A stretch of DNA of 64,000 nucleotides from Parazoarcus communis SWub3 = DSM 12120 (GCF_003226565.1 NZ_QKOE01000008.1:62001-126000), one strand, 5' to 3'. Shown: positions 35,155 to 49,368, numbered from the stretch's first letter. Numbers and translations: made by a program. Notes: generated by a model from the letters alone, not told the origin.

Positions 35155-35158
<4 letters not shown>
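34043..35158 (-). CDS. HD-GYP response regulator, putative cyclic-di-GMP phosphodiesterase
   Basis: The 371-residue protein is read from TTG 35158. GGGAG lies at the right distance and the TTGA overlap with the stop of the upstream kinase shows coupling; a longer frame would run deep into the kinase gene. The receiver domain is at about 10-130 (TVLVVDDMPDAIEP, LILLDVMMPGLDG, DYITKPISP). The HD-GYP domain is at about 165-350 (LAETRDEETGNHIRRTQ, PLHDIGKIGIPD, HQEKWDGSGYPQGL, LMAVADVYDAL), and all metal-binding elements are present. The family degrades cyclic di-GMP. Phosphorylation by the adjacent hybrid kinase is likely. Confidence 0.9.
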
Positions 35159-39801
<4,643 letters not shown>

Positions 39802-39961
39802 GACAACCCTCCCTAAAGGTACGGAGCGCCCAGAATGGGCGTTTCGCGGGTGGGGTCGATTCTGCCTGCATGTGCGCTGGCTGTCATCGGTCAGTATCGG
39901 CAGCCCGTATTCTTGCTTGCGGGATGGCATGTCGGGCCGCCCTGTGGTTCAATCGCGCACC

Positions 39962-40588
39962 ATGCTGGAAATCGAAGACCTCGCCTGCCTGAAGGGCGAC
40001 CGCCTGCTGTTTCGCGGCCTCGCCCTTACGCTTGCGGCGGGCGAGTTGCTGCGCGTTGCCGGTCCCAACGGGGTCGGCAAGACCAGCTTGCTGCGACTGG
40101 TCACCGGTCTGGCACTGGCCGAGGCCGGAGAGGTGCGCTGGCAAGGCGTGGCCATTGGCCGTGATCGTGATGCCTTCCATCGCGACCTGCTCTACCTGGG
40201 CCATGCCTCGGCGCTCAACGACCTGCTGACACCGCTGGAAAACCTGCGTTTTGCCTGTGCCGCGGCGGGAGACGAGGTCGACGAGGGCACCTGCATGGAG
40301 GCGCTGGTCCGCATCGGCCTGGCCGATCAGCTCGACCTGCCTGCACGCGTGCTGTCGCAGGGGCAGCGCCGGCGTGTCGGTCTGGCCCGTCTGTTCCTGT
40401 CGTCGGGCCGGCGGCTGTGGGTGCTCGATGAGCCTTTCACCGCGCTCGACGTGCGGGCGGTGGCCGATCTGGCCACCACCCTGTCCGATCATTGCCGTGC
40501 GGGTGGCATGGTCATGCTCACCACCCATCAGGATGCGCCCTTTGCGGTGGAGCCGCGTGTGCTCGATATCGGGGCCTACGCATGCTGA
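39962..40588 (+). CDS. ccmA: Cytochrome c maturation ABC ATPase CcmA
   Basis: The 208-residue protein is a single ABC ATPase domain: Walker A GPNGVGKTS (about 37-45), signature LSQGQRRRVGLARL (about 131) and Walker B LWVLDEPFTALD (about 153). CcmA with CcmB and CcmC uses ATP to release haem-loaded CcmE in System I cytochrome c maturation. The start ATG 39962 gives the family N-terminus (MLEIEDLACLKGDRLLFRGL). It is divergent from the large kinase gene with 160 bases between, which hold a 6-bp hairpin CGCCCA/TGGGCG (39827-39841) and no clear promoter. The stop overlaps ccmB. Confidence 0.95.
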   Translation: MLEIEDLACLKGDRLLFRGLALTLAAGELLRVAGPNGVGKTSLLRLVTGLALAEAGEVRWQGVAIGRDRDAFHRDLLYLGHASALNDLLTPLENLRFACAAAGDEVDEGTCMEALVRIGLADQLDLPARVLSQGQRRRVGLARLFLSSGRRLWVLDEPFTALDVRAVADLATTLSDHCRAGGMVMLTTHQDAPFAVEPRVLDIGAYAC

Positions 40589-41250
40589 ACACCTTTTTTG
40601 CAGTGCTGCGGCGCGATTTGTTGCTGGCCTGGCGCGGACGTGCAGACGTGCTGGTGACGCTGGCCTTCTTCGTCATCGTGGTCTGCCTGTTTCCTTTCGG
40701 GGTGGGTGCAGAGCCCAACCAGTTGCGTGCGATTGCGCCAGGGGTGCTGTGGGTTGCCGCCCTGCTGGCCTGTCTGTTGTCATTGCACCGGTTGTTTGCC
40801 CAGGATCATGTCGACGGAACCCTGGAGCAACTCCTCCTGTCTAGTGAGCCGGCCGTGTTGTGGGTGCTGGCCAAGGTGCTGGCGTTCTGGCTGACCACTG
40901 GCCTGCCGGTGGTGCTGGTGGCGCCGGGACTGGCGCTGTTGCTTGACCTCGAACAAGGTGCGCTGCCGACGCTTGCGTTAAGTTTGGCGCTCGGTACCCC
41001 CATCCTGGCCCTGCTGGGCGCAGTGGGGGCGGCGCTGACGCTGGGAGTACGCGGTGGTGGTATGTTGCTGGCGCTGCTGATCCTGCCGCTGTTCGTGCCG
41101 GTGCTGATCTTTGGCGCGGGCGCGGTGGAGGCCGAGGCCTCCGGTACCGGTGCAGCGGCGCACCTGCTGTTGCTGGGTGGCGGGCTGGCAGGTGCGTTGG
41201 CGCTGGCGCCGCTGGCCTGTGCCGCAGCCTTGCGAATTTCGACCGATTGA
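40582..41250 (+). CDS. ccmB: Cytochrome c maturation ABC membrane subunit CcmB
   Basis: The 222-residue inner-membrane protein starts at ATG 40582, overlapping ccmA by seven bases. Six hydrophobic helices are visible. The family phrase RRDLLLAWRGRADVLVTLAFF opens the protein, and FAQDHVDGTLEQLLLS is the conserved cytoplasmic loop that contacts CcmA. It works with CcmA and CcmC to release haem-CcmE. A stretch of 36 bases separates it from ccmC. Confidence 0.95.
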   Translation: MLNTFFAVLRRDLLLAWRGRADVLVTLAFFVIVVCLFPFGVGAEPNQLRAIAPGVLWVAALLACLLSLHRLFAQDHVDGTLEQLLLSSEPAVLWVLAKVLAFWLTTGLPVVLVAPGLALLLDLEQGALPTLALSLALGTPILALLGAVGAALTLGVRGGGMLLALLILPLFVPVLIFGAGAVEAEASGTGAAAHLLLLGGGLAGALALAPLACAAALRISTD

Positions 41251-41286
41251 TCTGGAAACGGGCACATACCCGAGACGCTGAAACCG

Positions 41287-42051
41287 ATGAACTCTAGCCA
41301 ACGCGGCTTTCGCATCTTCCGCTTTGCCGCCCCTCAGGTGTTTTATCCGCTGGCGGGCCGTCTTGCTCCCTGGTTTGCTGCAGCCGCAGTGGCGTTGACC
41401 CTCGTCGGGCTGTGGCTGGGTTTTGTCGTGGCGCCGACCGATGCGACCCAGGGCGAGGTGTATCGGGTGATCTTCATCCACGTGCCCGCGGCCTGGATGT
41501 CGATGTTCATCTACCTGGTGATGGCGTTCTGGTCTGCCGTCGGCCTGGTCATGAACACCCGGCTGTCCTTCGTCATGAGCCAGGCGCTGGCACCTACCGG
41601 GGCGATCTTCTGTTTCGTCGCGCTATGGACCGGCGCCCTGTGGGGCAAGCCGACCTGGGGGGCTTACTGGGTGTGGGATGCGCGCCTGACGTCGCAATTG
41701 TTGCTGCTCTTCCTGTATTTCGGTTTCATTGCCTTGACTCGGGCGATCGAGGATCCGCGTCGTGCCGATCGTGCCGGGGCGATCATTGCCTTGGTGGGGG
41801 CGGTGAATGTGCCGATCATCTATTTTTCGGTGAAGTGGTGGAACACGCTGCACCAGGGGGCGTCGGTCAGTCTGACCAAGGCGCCGTCGATGGCGACGAC
41901 CATGCTCGCAGGCATGCTGGTGATGGCGTTCGCGGCCTGGGCTTACACTCTGGCGGTGACCTTGTGGCGGGTACGGCCGATGATCCTCGAGCGCGAGCGG
42001 CACACCGAGTGGGTTGGCGAGGTGCTCGAGCGTGAAGGGGGGCGCAAGTGA
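41287..42051 (+). CDS. ccmC: Haem-handling membrane protein CcmC
   Basis: The 254-residue protein has six hydrophobic helices and the tryptophan-rich WWD domain typical of haem-handling proteins (WGKPTWGAYWVWDARLTS, about residues 118-135). Conserved haem-ligand histidines are present near 61 (IFIHVPAAW) and near 195 (WWNTLHQG). CcmC loads haem onto CcmE. Length is typical. TGATG joins its stop to the ccmD start. Confidence 0.95.
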   Translation: MNSSQRGFRIFRFAAPQVFYPLAGRLAPWFAAAAVALTLVGLWLGFVVAPTDATQGEVYRVIFIHVPAAWMSMFIYLVMAFWSAVGLVMNTRLSFVMSQALAPTGAIFCFVALWTGALWGKPTWGAYWVWDARLTSQLLLLFLYFGFIALTRAIEDPRRADRAGAIIALVGAVNVPIIYFSVKWWNTLHQGASVSLTKAPSMATTMLAGMLVMAFAAWAYTLAVTLWRVRPMILERERHTEWVGEVLEREGGRK

Positions 42052-42266
42052 TGCAGTGGGAATCGTGGTCCCAGTTCTGGCATATGGGTGGCGCGGCGGT
42101 CTTTGTCTGGGGCAGCTATGCGGTGACCTTTGGTCTGGTCGTGCTGGAACTTGTGCTGGTCGCACAGCGTCGGAAGGAAACCTTGAAGCGCCTGCTGCGC
42201 TGGCGCCGTGCGCTTGGCAAGGATGGTTCGGGGCGCCAGTCCGCCCCTCTGGAGTCTGAACAATGA
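42051..42266 (+). CDS. ccmD: Small membrane protein CcmD
   Basis: The 71-residue protein starts at ATG 42051, sharing one base with the ccmC stop (an in-frame GTG at 42048 is less likely). It has one membrane helix ([21 protein letters not shown]) followed by a basic cytoplasmic tail ([15 protein letters not shown]). CcmD helps release haem-CcmE from the CcmABC complex. Position and form identify it better than its sequence. Confidence 0.9.
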   Translation: MQWESWSQFWHMGGAAVFVWGSYAVTFGLVVLELVLVAQRRKETLKRLLRWRRALGKDGSGRQSAPLESEQ

Positions 42267-42709
42267 AAGCCCGTAGCAAGCGTCTGATGCTGGTGGGCGG
42301 CGGGGTGGCCTTGCTGGCCGCTGCAGTCGCCCTGGTGTTGAGTGCCTTCCAGCAGAATCTGGTGTTCTTCCACACGCCCACCGAAGTCATGGAGGGCAAG
42401 GCCCCCACCGGAAAGACCTTCCGCATCGGCGGTCTGGTCGAGGACGGGTCGATCCAGCGTGAGGCTGATGGCCTGACGGTGCGTTTCGCGATCACCGATA
42501 CGGCCAAGGTGATTCCGGTCAGTTACCGCGGCACGCTGCCCGACCTGTTCAAGGAGGGCAAGGGGGCGGTGGTGCAGGGCACGCTTGGCCCAGATGGCCA
42601 GTTCCGCGCCACTGAAGTCCTGGCCAAACACGACGAGAACTACATGCCGCCTGAGGCGGCCCATGCGCTTGAGCAGGCTCACAAGGCCGGCATGACGGTG
42701 AGCCAATGA
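42263..42709 (+). CDS. ccmE: Periplasmic haem chaperone CcmE
   Basis: The 148-residue protein has an N-terminal membrane anchor ([22 protein letters not shown]). The haem-binding motif is [10 protein letters not shown], with the covalent ligand His123 and the usual Tyr four residues on. It receives haem from CcmC and delivers it to CcmFH. The start overlaps ccmD by four bases and the stop overlaps ccmF by four. Confidence 0.96.
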   Translation: MKARSKRLMLVGGGVALLAAAVALVLSAFQQNLVFFHTPTEVMEGKAPTGKTFRIGGLVEDGSIQREADGLTVRFAITDTAKVIPVSYRGTLPDLFKEGKGAVVQGTLGPDGQFRATEVLAKHDENYMPPEAAHALEQAHKAGMTVSQ

Positions 42710-44679
42710 TTCCCGAACTTGGACATTTCGCACTGGTGCTGGCTTTCGTGCTGGCACTGGTTCAGGCGGTGGTGCCGCTGGTCGGTGCAGCACGCAACAA
42801 TCAGTCGATGATGGCGGTGGCCAGGCCTGCGGCGCAGGGGCAGTTCCTGTTCATCGTGTTTGCCTATGGCTGCCTGACCTGGGCCTTCATCACCAGCGAT
42901 TTCTCGGTACAGCTGGCGGCGACCAACTCGCACAGCGAGACTCCGCTGATGTACAAGATCACCGGGGTGTGGGGCAATCACGAAGGGTCGCTGCTGCTGT
43001 GGGCAATGTCGCTGTCGCTGTGGACCGTGGCGGTGACCGTGTTTTCGCGCAATCTGCCGGACGCCTTCATGGCCCGGGTGATTGGCGTGCTCGGCTTTGT
43101 CAGCCTGGGTTTCATCGCCTTCATGCTGGTCACCTCGAACCCCTTCGACCGCTTGCTGCCGGGTGCGCCGCAGGGGCGTGACCTGAATCCTCTTCTGCAG
43201 GATCCGGGCATGATCATCCACCCGCCGCTGCTCTACATGGGTTATGTCGGCTTCTCGGTGGCCTTTGCCTTCGCCATTGCCGCGCTGCTGACCGGACGGT
43301 TCGACGCCGCCTGGGCGCGCTGGTCGCGGCCGTGGACCACAGTGGCCTGGGTCTTCCTGACCGCGGGTATCGCGGTGGGTTCGGGCTGGGCGTATTACGA
43401 GCTGGGCTGGGGTGGGTGGTGGTTCTGGGATCCGGTGGAGAACGCTTCCTTCATTCCCTGGCTGGTCGGTACTGCGCTGATGCACTCGCTGGCCGTGACC
43501 GAAAAGCGCGGCGCCTTCCGCAGCTGGACGGTGCTGCTGGCGATCAGCGCGTTCTCGCTGTCGCTGCTGGGGACCTTCCTGGTGCGCTCGGGGGTGATCA
43601 CCAGTGTGCATGCATTCGCCACTGATCCGGCCCGGGGCATGTTCATCCTGGCCTTGCTGGTGATCGTCATTGGCGTTTCCCTGCTGCTGTATGCCTGGCG
43701 TGCGCCCAAGCTGACCGGTGGCGGTTCGTTCGGGCTGGTGTCGCGTGATACCACCTTGCTGGGCAACAATGTGCTGCTGGCGGTGGTTGCGGCTTCGGTG
43801 CTGCTTGGTACGCTGTATCCGCTGTTCCTCGATGCCCTGAACCTTGGCAAGATCTCGGTTGGCCCGCCCTACTTCGAGGCCGTGTTCGTACCCTTGATGA
43901 CGCCGGTCGTGGTGCTGATGATGTTCGGTCCCTTCCTGCGCTGGAAAAACGACGAGATGGGGGCGGTGGTACGCCGTCTGGCGCCGGCTGCCGTGGTCAG
44001 CGTCCTGACTGGGGTGGGGGTGGCATTTGCGATCGGCAATCCGACCTGGCGCACGATGCTGGGCATCTCGCTGGCGGCGTGGGTGGTGTTGACCAGCTTC
44101 CAGTTGCTTGCTGCGCGGCTCAAGGATCGCCACGGTGGGACGACCTCCAGCCGCTTGTCGACCATTCCGGCAGCGTGGTGGGGGATGTGGCTGGCACACT
44201 TCGGCGTCGGCATCTTCATCATTGGTGTGACCCTGGTCGGCAGTATCGAGTCCAACCTCGATCTGCGCATGAAGGAGGGGCAGCAGGCCGATTTCGCGGG
44301 CTATACCGTCAAGTTCCGCGGTGTGGTGGAGGCCGATGGTCCCAATTACGACGCCATGCGCGCCACGATCGACCTCAGCCGTGACGGTCGTGCGATCGCC
44401 ACGCTGCAGCCGGAAAAGCGGGTGTACCGTGCGATGGGCATGCCGATGACCGAAGCCGCACTCGATATCGGCGTGTTCCGCGATGTCTATGTGTCGCTGG
44501 GCGAGCAATTGCCCGAGGGCGACTGGATCGTCAGCCTGCACTACAAGCCCTTCATCAGCTGGATCTGGGCGGGCTGCATCTTCATGGTCCTGGGGGGCAT
44601 CCTGGCTGCCGCAGACCGTCGTTATCGTCGTCTGGCCGAGCGCAGTGCGCCGGCTGGTGCGGCGGCTCATGCTGCCTGA
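42706..44679 (+). CDS. ccmF: Cytochrome c haem lyase subunit CcmF
   Basis: The 657-residue membrane protein has about fourteen helices. [14 protein letters not shown] starts the conserved region, and [19 protein letters not shown] (near residue 240) is the WWD haem-handling motif. Conserved histidines occur near [11 protein letters not shown] and [12 protein letters not shown]. The periplasmic domain near 510-610 contains the [11 protein letters not shown] stretch of the family. It attaches haem to the CxxCH motifs of apocytochromes together with CcmH. It overlaps ccmE by four bases and is followed after eight bases by ccmG. Confidence 0.96.
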   Translation: MIPELGHFALVLAFVLALVQAVVPLVGAARNNQSMMAVARPAAQGQFLFIVFAYGCLTWAFITSDFSVQLAATNSHSETPLMYKITGVWGNHEGSLLLWAMSLSLWTVAVTVFSRNLPDAFMARVIGVLGFVSLGFIAFMLVTSNPFDRLLPGAPQGRDLNPLLQDPGMIIHPPLLYMGYVGFSVAFAFAIAALLTGRFDAAWARWSRPWTTVAWVFLTAGIAVGSGWAYYELGWGGWWFWDPVENASFIPWLVGTALMHSLAVTEKRGAFRSWTVLLAISAFSLSLLGTFLVRSGVITSVHAFATDPARGMFILALLVIVIGVSLLLYAWRAPKLTGGGSFGLVSRDTTLLGNNVLLAVVAASVLLGTLYPLFLDALNLGKISVGPPYFEAVFVPLMTPVVVLMMFGPFLRWKNDEMGAVVRRLAPAAVVSVLTGVGVAFAIGNPTWRTMLGISLAAWVVLTSFQLLAARLKDRHGGTTSSRLSTIPAAWWGMWLAHFGVGIFIIGVTLVGSIESNLDLRMKEGQQADFAGYTVKFRGVVEADGPNYDAMRATIDLSRDGRAIATLQPEKRVYRAMGMPMTEAALDIGVFRDVYVSLGEQLPEGDWIVSLHYKPFISWIWAGCIFMVLGGILAAADRRYRRLAERSAPAGAAAHAA

Positions 44680-44687
44680 GTGACTTC

Positions 44688-45281
44688 ATGAAAGCCAAGT
44701 TTCTCGTTCCGCTCTTTCTTTTTCTGGTGCTGGTGGGTTTTCTGGCCTTTGGTCTGGGGCTCAATCCGCGTGAGGTGCCGTCACCGCTGATCGACAAGCC
44801 GGCACCGGCATTCAGTCTGGCCCGCCTGGATCAACCGGAGCAGCGTTTCTCGATCGACGAGATGCGCGGCCAGGTCTGGCTGCTCAATGTCTGGGCTTCG
44901 TGGTGCGTGGCCTGTCGGCAGGAGCATCCGGTACTGGTCGACCTGGCGCGGCGCAATCTGGTGCCGATCGTCGGGCTCAACTACAAGGAAGTGCGTGGGG
45001 ATGGTGCGATTGATGCTCGCGGCATGGCGCTGGAGGTGGAGACCGCGCAGGCGATCTCCCGCGCGCGTGGCTGGCTGAAGGCGCATGGCGATCCTTATCA
45101 GTTGTCGGTGCTGGATATCGATGGGCGGGTGGGTATCGATTTCGGGGTGTACGGTGTGCCGGAGACTTTCCTGATCGACCGTGATGGACGCATTCGCTAC
45201 AAGCATATCGGCCCGGTTACCCCGGACAATCTGCAAAAGGTGTTGCTGCCGAAGATCGAGGAGCTCAAGCGTGCGGGTTAA
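44688..45281 (+). CDS. ccmG: Thiol:disulfide interchange protein CcmG (DsbE)
   Basis: The 197-residue protein has one N-terminal membrane anchor (LVPLFLFLVLVGFLAFGLGL) and a periplasmic thioredoxin-like domain. The redox motif is WASWCVACRQEHP (Cys near 77 and 80); the family often has CPTC or CxxC variants here. The acidic GVYGVPETFLIDRDGRI element with cis-Pro is typical. It reduces the CxxCH cysteines of apocytochromes before haem attachment. It overlaps ccmH by 11 bases. Confidence 0.95.
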   Translation: MKAKFLVPLFLFLVLVGFLAFGLGLNPREVPSPLIDKPAPAFSLARLDQPEQRFSIDEMRGQVWLLNVWASWCVACRQEHPVLVDLARRNLVPIVGLNYKEVRGDGAIDARGMALEVETAQAISRARGWLKAHGDPYQLSVLDIDGRVGIDFGVYGVPETFLIDRDGRIRYKHIGPVTPDNLQKVLLPKIEELKRAG

Positions 45282-45816
45282 GTCTGTGTTTGCCCGCCGT
45301 ATCGGACTGAGCTTGCTGCTGTCGGCAGTGCTTGGCGGTGGCGGGGTCGCGTTTGCCGACGATGCTGCGCAGGTGGCGGTGCCAGTCGTCGCCAATCCTG
45401 AGCTTGAGGCCGAGGTGATGGAGTTGTCGCACAAGTTGCGCTGCCTGGTGTGTCAGAACCAGTCCATTGCCGAATCCAATGCGCCGCTGGCGGTCGATTT
45501 GCGTGACCAGGTGCGCGAGCAACTTGAGGCCGGGAAGAGCAAGGATGACGTGCTCGAATACCTGGTCGAGCGTTACGGCGATTTCGTGCTCTACGAGCCG
45601 CCGTTCAAAACCACCACCTTGTTGTTGTGGGGTGGGCCGGCGGCCCTGCTGGTGGGTGGAGCCGGCTGGCTGGCTTTCCGCCTGCGCCGTCGCCAGGCTG
45701 AAGCCGCCCAACAAGCCCGATTGACCGATGCCGAGCGCGACCGCGCTCGCGCCTTGCTGGCGGGCGCAGCGCCCGTTGCTGCAGACGCACCGTCTGCCGA
45801 GGAGCCCCGTTCGTGA
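45271..45816 (+). CDS. ccmH: Cytochrome c maturation protein CcmH
   Basis: The start GTG 45271 lies inside the end of ccmG, behind GAGGAG, and gives 181 residues. A signal peptide (RIGLSLLLSAVLGGGGVAFA) is followed by the redox motif LRCLVCQNQSI near residue 59, the conserved ERYGDFVLYEPPF and a C-terminal membrane helix (LLWGGPAALLVGGAGWLAF). It is the short CcmH (CcmL-like) form, and the TPR half is a separate gene, ccmI. It binds and reduces apocytochrome thiols with CcmG. It overlaps ccmI by four bases. Confidence 0.95.
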   Translation: MRVKSVFARRIGLSLLLSAVLGGGGVAFADDAAQVAVPVVANPELEAEVMELSHKLRCLVCQNQSIAESNAPLAVDLRDQVREQLEAGKSKDDVLEYLVERYGDFVLYEPPFKTTTLLLWGGPAALLVGGAGWLAFRLRRRQAEAAQQARLTDAERDRARALLAGAAPVAADAPSAEEPRS

Positions 45817-47075
45817 TTGCCTTCCTGATTGTGGCCGGCCTGTTGGTGGCCGGCGCCTTGTTGTTGGTGTTGCCTCCGCTGCTGGGTTACGGGCGTGGTG
45901 CCCGGCTGACTCCCGCTGCGGCGGATGCGGCCCAGGCTGCAACCGCCCTTGCCGTCTTGCGTGAGCAACTGGCTGAACTGGAAGCTGAGCGGCAGGCAGG
46001 CGGCATTGATGACGCGGAGTATGCCCGCAGCCGTGAAGAGCTCGAGCGGCGTGCGCTGGATGAGGGCAAGGTCGTCGATGCCGGCGGCCGTGGTGGCCCG
46101 GCGCGTGGCTGGGCAGTATCCGTAGCGGTGGCGGTGCCTGCGCTGGCTGTTGCCGTCTATCTGATGGTGGGAACACCTGCTGCGCTGGATCCGAAGAATA
46201 TCGAAGGGCAGGCAGGCTTCACCGCCGAGCAGGTGCAGGACATGGTTGGCACGCTGGTCGCCCGCCTGGAGAAGGAGCCGGACAATATCGAAGGCTGGGT
46301 CATGCTGGCCCGCTCCTGGATGGTGCTGGAAAACTATGCTGAAGCATCCAAGGCCTTCGCCCGCCTTGCCGAGCTGATTCCGAACAATGCCGATGTGATT
46401 GCAGATTGGGCCGATGTGGTGGCGGCTCAGCACGGTTCGGTGGTGGGTGAGGCGGAAGCCCTGATCCAGCGCGCGCTGGAGATCGATCCGGATCATGTCA
46501 AGGCGCTTGCGCTGGCGGGTACTGCCGCCTATCAGAAGGGCGATTTTGCTGCCGCGGCGACGCACTGGGAGCGCATTCTGGCGCGCGTGCCGCCGGGCGA
46601 GGCGATTCGAGAGGCCTTGCGCAGCAGTGTGGATGATGCGCGCGCCAAGGCCGGTTTGCCGCCACTGGCAGCGGAGTCGGCTGCAGCGGTAGCTCCCGCT
46701 GTTGCTGCACCCTCTGCTCCGGCGGGCGTCGATGCGACTGCACTGACGATCTCCGGGCGCCTGGAATTGGATGCTGCGTTGCAGGGCCGGGTCATGGCGG
46801 AAGATACGGTCTTTGTCTTTGTCCGTGGCGGCGAGGCTGGCCCCCCGATTGCCGCTCAACGTTTCAAGGCCGCTGAGCTGCCGCTGGACTTCAGCTTTGC
46901 CGGGGTGCCACCGATGATGGCCGACGCGCCTCTGCCGCCCACCGTGTCGGTGATGGTGCGTATCTCGCGTTCTGGCGATGTTGCTGCGCGCCCTGGCGAT
47001 ATCGAGGGCAGGGTGACCGGTCTGGCGCCCGATGCCAGTGGCGTCGTATTGCGGGCCAGTCAGGTGCGTGAGTGA
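45813..47075 (+). CDS. ccmI: Apocytochrome c chaperone CcmI
   Basis: The 420-residue protein starts at GTG 45813. Two membrane helices (FLIVAGLLVAGALLLVLPPLL and SVAVAVPALAVAVYLMVG) flank a cytoplasmic coiled region (LREQLAELEAERQAGGIDDAEY) typical of the CcmI/CycH N-terminus. The periplasmic part holds TPR repeats (about 140-270: NIEGWVMLARSWMVLENY, EALIQRALEIDPDHVKAL, AYQKGDFAAAATHWERIL) and ends with a beta-rich domain. It captures apocytochrome C-termini and presents them to CcmH/CcmF. It is the last gene of ccmABCDEFGHI. Confidence 0.94.
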   Translation: MIAFLIVAGLLVAGALLLVLPPLLGYGRGARLTPAAADAAQAATALAVLREQLAELEAERQAGGIDDAEYARSREELERRALDEGKVVDAGGRGGPARGWAVSVAVAVPALAVAVYLMVGTPAALDPKNIEGQAGFTAEQVQDMVGTLVARLEKEPDNIEGWVMLARSWMVLENYAEASKAFARLAELIPNNADVIADWADVVAAQHGSVVGEAEALIQRALEIDPDHVKALALAGTAAYQKGDFAAAATHWERILARVPPGEAIREALRSSVDDARAKAGLPPLAAESAAAVAPAVAAPSAPAGVDATALTISGRLELDAALQGRVMAEDTVFVFVRGGEAGPPIAAQRFKAAELPLDFSFAGVPPMMADAPLPPTVSVMVRISRSGDVAARPGDIEGRVTGLAPDASGVVLRASQVRE

Positions 47076-47082
47076 AGCGGCT

Positions 47083-47106
47083 GCGGGTCGGTTTGAGGCG
47101 ACCCGC
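47083..47106. terminator. Hairpin between convergent ccmI and alr
   Basis: GCGGGTCG (47083-47090) and CGACCCGC (47099-47106) form a perfect 8-bp stem with an eight-base loop, followed on the plus strand by CTGTTT. It lies eight bases after the ccmI stop and 17 before the end of the opposite gene and may serve both. Confidence 0.65.
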
Positions 47107-47123
47107 CTGTTTCAGCCCCGGTA

Positions 47124-48215
47124 TCAGCCTTGGTATTCGAAGCGTACCCGTTTGACGTTACATAGCAGCTCGTAGGCGATGGTGCCGGCAGCGGAAGCGA
47201 TCCGGTTGACCGGAACCTGCGCCCCCCACAGTTCCACCGTGCTGCCGATGCCACAGCCGGGTACATCGGTCAGGTCGATCGTGAGCATGTCCATCGACAC
47301 CCGCCCAATCAGGCACGTGGGGTGTCCATCCACGGCAACCGGCGTGCCGTCCGGCACTGTGCGCGGATAGCCATCCGCGTAGCCCATTGCGACCAGTCCG
47401 ACCCGCGTCGCACGCTCTGCGACGAAGCGGCCGCCATAACCCAGCGCGGCACCGGCCGGAATGTCGCGGACCGCCATGACTTGACTCTGCAGGGTCATCA
47501 CCGGGCGCAAACCGTTGTCGGCGGCAGGCAGGGGGTCGGCGCCATACAGCAGGATGCCCGGGCGTGCCCAGTCCCGGTGCGCAGCCTGCCAGCCCAGCAC
47601 TGCGCTTGAGTTTGCCAGGCTGCGTGGGCCTGGTAGATGACGTGTGGCGTCATCGAACACTGCGATCTGATCGGTCGTGCTCAATACATCAGGCTCGTCT
47701 GCACGGGCAAAATGGGTCATCAGTGTGCAGCTTGCGACCCGTCCGCTGTCGTGCAGTCGCTGCCACGCGGCGGGGGCCTGTTCAGGCAGGAAGCCCGCAC
47801 GGTTCATGCCAGTATTGATCTTCAGCCACACATGCAGCGGCTGCGACGCTGGGGTGCGCTCGACCATGTCGATCTGTGCGGCGTGGTGTACCACGATCCA
47901 CAACTGTTCGCGCATGACGGCGTCGAGTTCGTCGGTGTCGAACACGCCCTCCAGCAGCAGGATGGGATGCTGGATGCCGGCCGCGCGAAGGCTGAGTGCC
48001 TCGTCCAGAAAGGCGACCGCAAAGCCGTCAGCCACGCCGGAGAGGGCTTTTGCACACGCGATCGCGCCATGACCGTATGCATTGGCCTTGATGACGGCGA
48101 GGGCCCGGCCCCCATGACGTGCGCGGGCAAGCAGGTAGTTGTGGCGCAGGGCGTGGAGGTCGATCAGGGCACGGGCGGGGCGCATGGATGGGGTCGGCAG
48201 TTGTGGAGGCATCAT
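47124..48215 (-). CDS. alr: Alanine racemase
   Basis: The 363-residue form starts at ATG 48215; ATG 48185 is also possible, and neither has a good ribosome site. Fold type III PLP enzyme: the Schiff-base Lys is in AVIKANAYGHG (about residue 37), the catalytic Tyr is in LGYGGRF (about 255), and IGRVSMDMLTIDL is the C-terminal signature. It converts L-alanine to D-alanine for peptidoglycan. Length and order match the family. It is convergent with the ccm operon and its upstream gap is shared with a divergent binding-protein gene. Confidence 0.94.
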   Translation of the reverse strand: MMPPQLPTPSMRPARALIDLHALRHNYLLARARHGGRALAVIKANAYGHGAIACAKALSGVADGFAVAFLDEALSLRAAGIQHPILLLEGVFDTDELDAVMREQLWIVVHHAAQIDMVERTPASQPLHVWLKINTGMNRAGFLPEQAPAAWQRLHDSGRVASCTLMTHFARADEPDVLSTTDQIAVFDDATRHLPGPRSLANSSAVLGWQAAHRDWARPGILLYGADPLPAADNGLRPVMTLQSQVMAVRDIPAGAALGYGGRFVAERATRVGLVAMGYADGYPRTVPDGTPVAVDGHPTCLIGRVSMDMLTIDLTDVPGCGIGSTVELWGAQVPVNRIASAAGTIAYELLCNVKRVRFEYQG

Positions 48216-48554
48216 GGTGCCGTGTCGGACATCGCGTCGCAATCGGAAGCCGCGATCTTGTCGGGGGCGATGCCGCCTTCGGGTGTGAAGAGTGGCAGAA
48301 GCCGGGGGCCGATTTCGTGCAGCGAGCGTGGAGAGGCGGATGCTGCGTTGGCAAACCTGCATTGAAAAGACCTAAATCAGAGCAAATAAAGTAAATAAAG
48401 TGTTTTATTGTTAAAATTGTTTTTTTCTGTATGTATTCTTGATGTGCCGTTCATATCGCAGCTGAGCTGACCCGTTTATGATTGCGTCTTTAGCGCGGGC
48501 CGAGATGAAATAGGGCGCTACCTGCGGGCGGTATGGGTGAGAGGGGAGCTTTCG
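48216..48554. other. 339-base intergenic region with AT-rich repeat block
   Basis: No coding sequence is convincing here. Bases 48362-48440 are very AT-rich compared with the genome. They hold a tandem 9-bp repeat AAATAAAGT (48384-48392 and 48393-48401), an inverted pair AATAAA/TTTATT (48394-48409), and a T run after 48419. The block could form the promoter and a regulator site (for example an H-NS-type or nucleoid-protein site) for the binding-protein gene. GAGGGGAG just before 48555 is a strong ribosome site. Confidence 0.45.
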
Positions 48555-49352
48555 ATGAACAAGAAGCTGTTTCCGATGATCCTGGCGGGCTTGCTGCTGC
48601 TCGGAGAAGGTGGGCCGGCAGTTGCGGCGGATCGTGAGGCGGACGTTCGCCAAGCCGGTGTGCTGAAGGTATGCATCTGGCCCGACTACTATGGCATCAC
48701 CTTTCGCAACCCGAAGAGCGGCCAGCTGACCGGGCTTGACATCAGCTTGTCACAGGCATTTGCGGCCGATCTCGGGGTCAAGGTCGAGTATGTCGACGTG
48801 ACATTCCCCACCTTTATTGATGCACTGCTGGAGCGTCGCTGCGATGTTGCGATGTTCGGTATCGGTGCGCTGCCGTCGCGTGCGGAGAAGGTGCGTTTCT
48901 CCCTGCCTTACCTGCGTAGCGATCTGGTTGCCGTGACCTTGCGCAACCACCCTTCGGTCAAGCGCTGGGCAGACATCGATCAACCCGGTCGGGTGGTGTC
49001 GGTGCTGAAGGGAACCTTCATGGAGCCGGTCATGCGCGCGCAACTCAAGCATGCCGAACTTCAGGTGGTGGCGCCGCCGGAGACGCGTGAGCGTGAGGTG
49101 CGTTCGGGACGGGCGGATGTGTTCATGAGCGATTATCCCTACACCCGTCGGGTGCTGGATAACGAGGACTGGGCGCATCTGGTCTTCCCCGATCAGCCGG
49201 TGTTCCCGCTGGATTACGCCTATGCGGTCGCGCCGGGCGATGATGCCTGGCTGGCGCGGGTCAATCGTTTCGTCAGCCAGATCAAGCAGGACGGGCGGCT
49301 TGCCGCTGCTGCAGAGGCGGTGAAGCTGACCCCCATCGTGGTCAAGGACTGA
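48555..49352 (+). CDS. Periplasmic solute-binding protein, family 3 (amino-acid type)
   Basis: The start ATG 48555 behind GAGGGGAG gives 265 residues with a Sec signal peptide (MILAGLLLLGEGGPAVAA). The mature protein has the bilobed family 3 pattern: LKVCIWPDYYGITFRNP, GQLTGLDISLSQAFAADLGV, then RCDVAMFGIGALPSRAEKV and FSLPYLRSDLVAV. The usual Arg/Asp ligand positions for an amino or organic acid are recognisable but the ligand cannot be stated. No permease or ATPase gene is adjacent. Instead a hybrid kinase follows after 16 bases, so it may be a sensory binding protein rather than a transporter part. Confidence 0.88.
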   Translation: MNKKLFPMILAGLLLLGEGGPAVAADREADVRQAGVLKVCIWPDYYGITFRNPKSGQLTGLDISLSQAFAADLGVKVEYVDVTFPTFIDALLERRCDVAMFGIGALPSRAEKVRFSLPYLRSDLVAVTLRNHPSVKRWADIDQPGRVVSVLKGTFMEPVMRAQLKHAELQVVAPPETREREVRSGRADVFMSDYPYTRRVLDNEDWAHLVFPDQPVFPLDYAYAVAPGDDAWLARVNRFVSQIKQDGRLAAAAEAVKLTPIVVKD

Positions 49353-49368
49353 GGGGCGGGTTCGCCCG

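Noticed and set aside
42679-44670. A 663-residue minus-strand open frame
   Set aside because: It mirrors ccmF and has a low-complexity His/Gln/Arg-rich composition.
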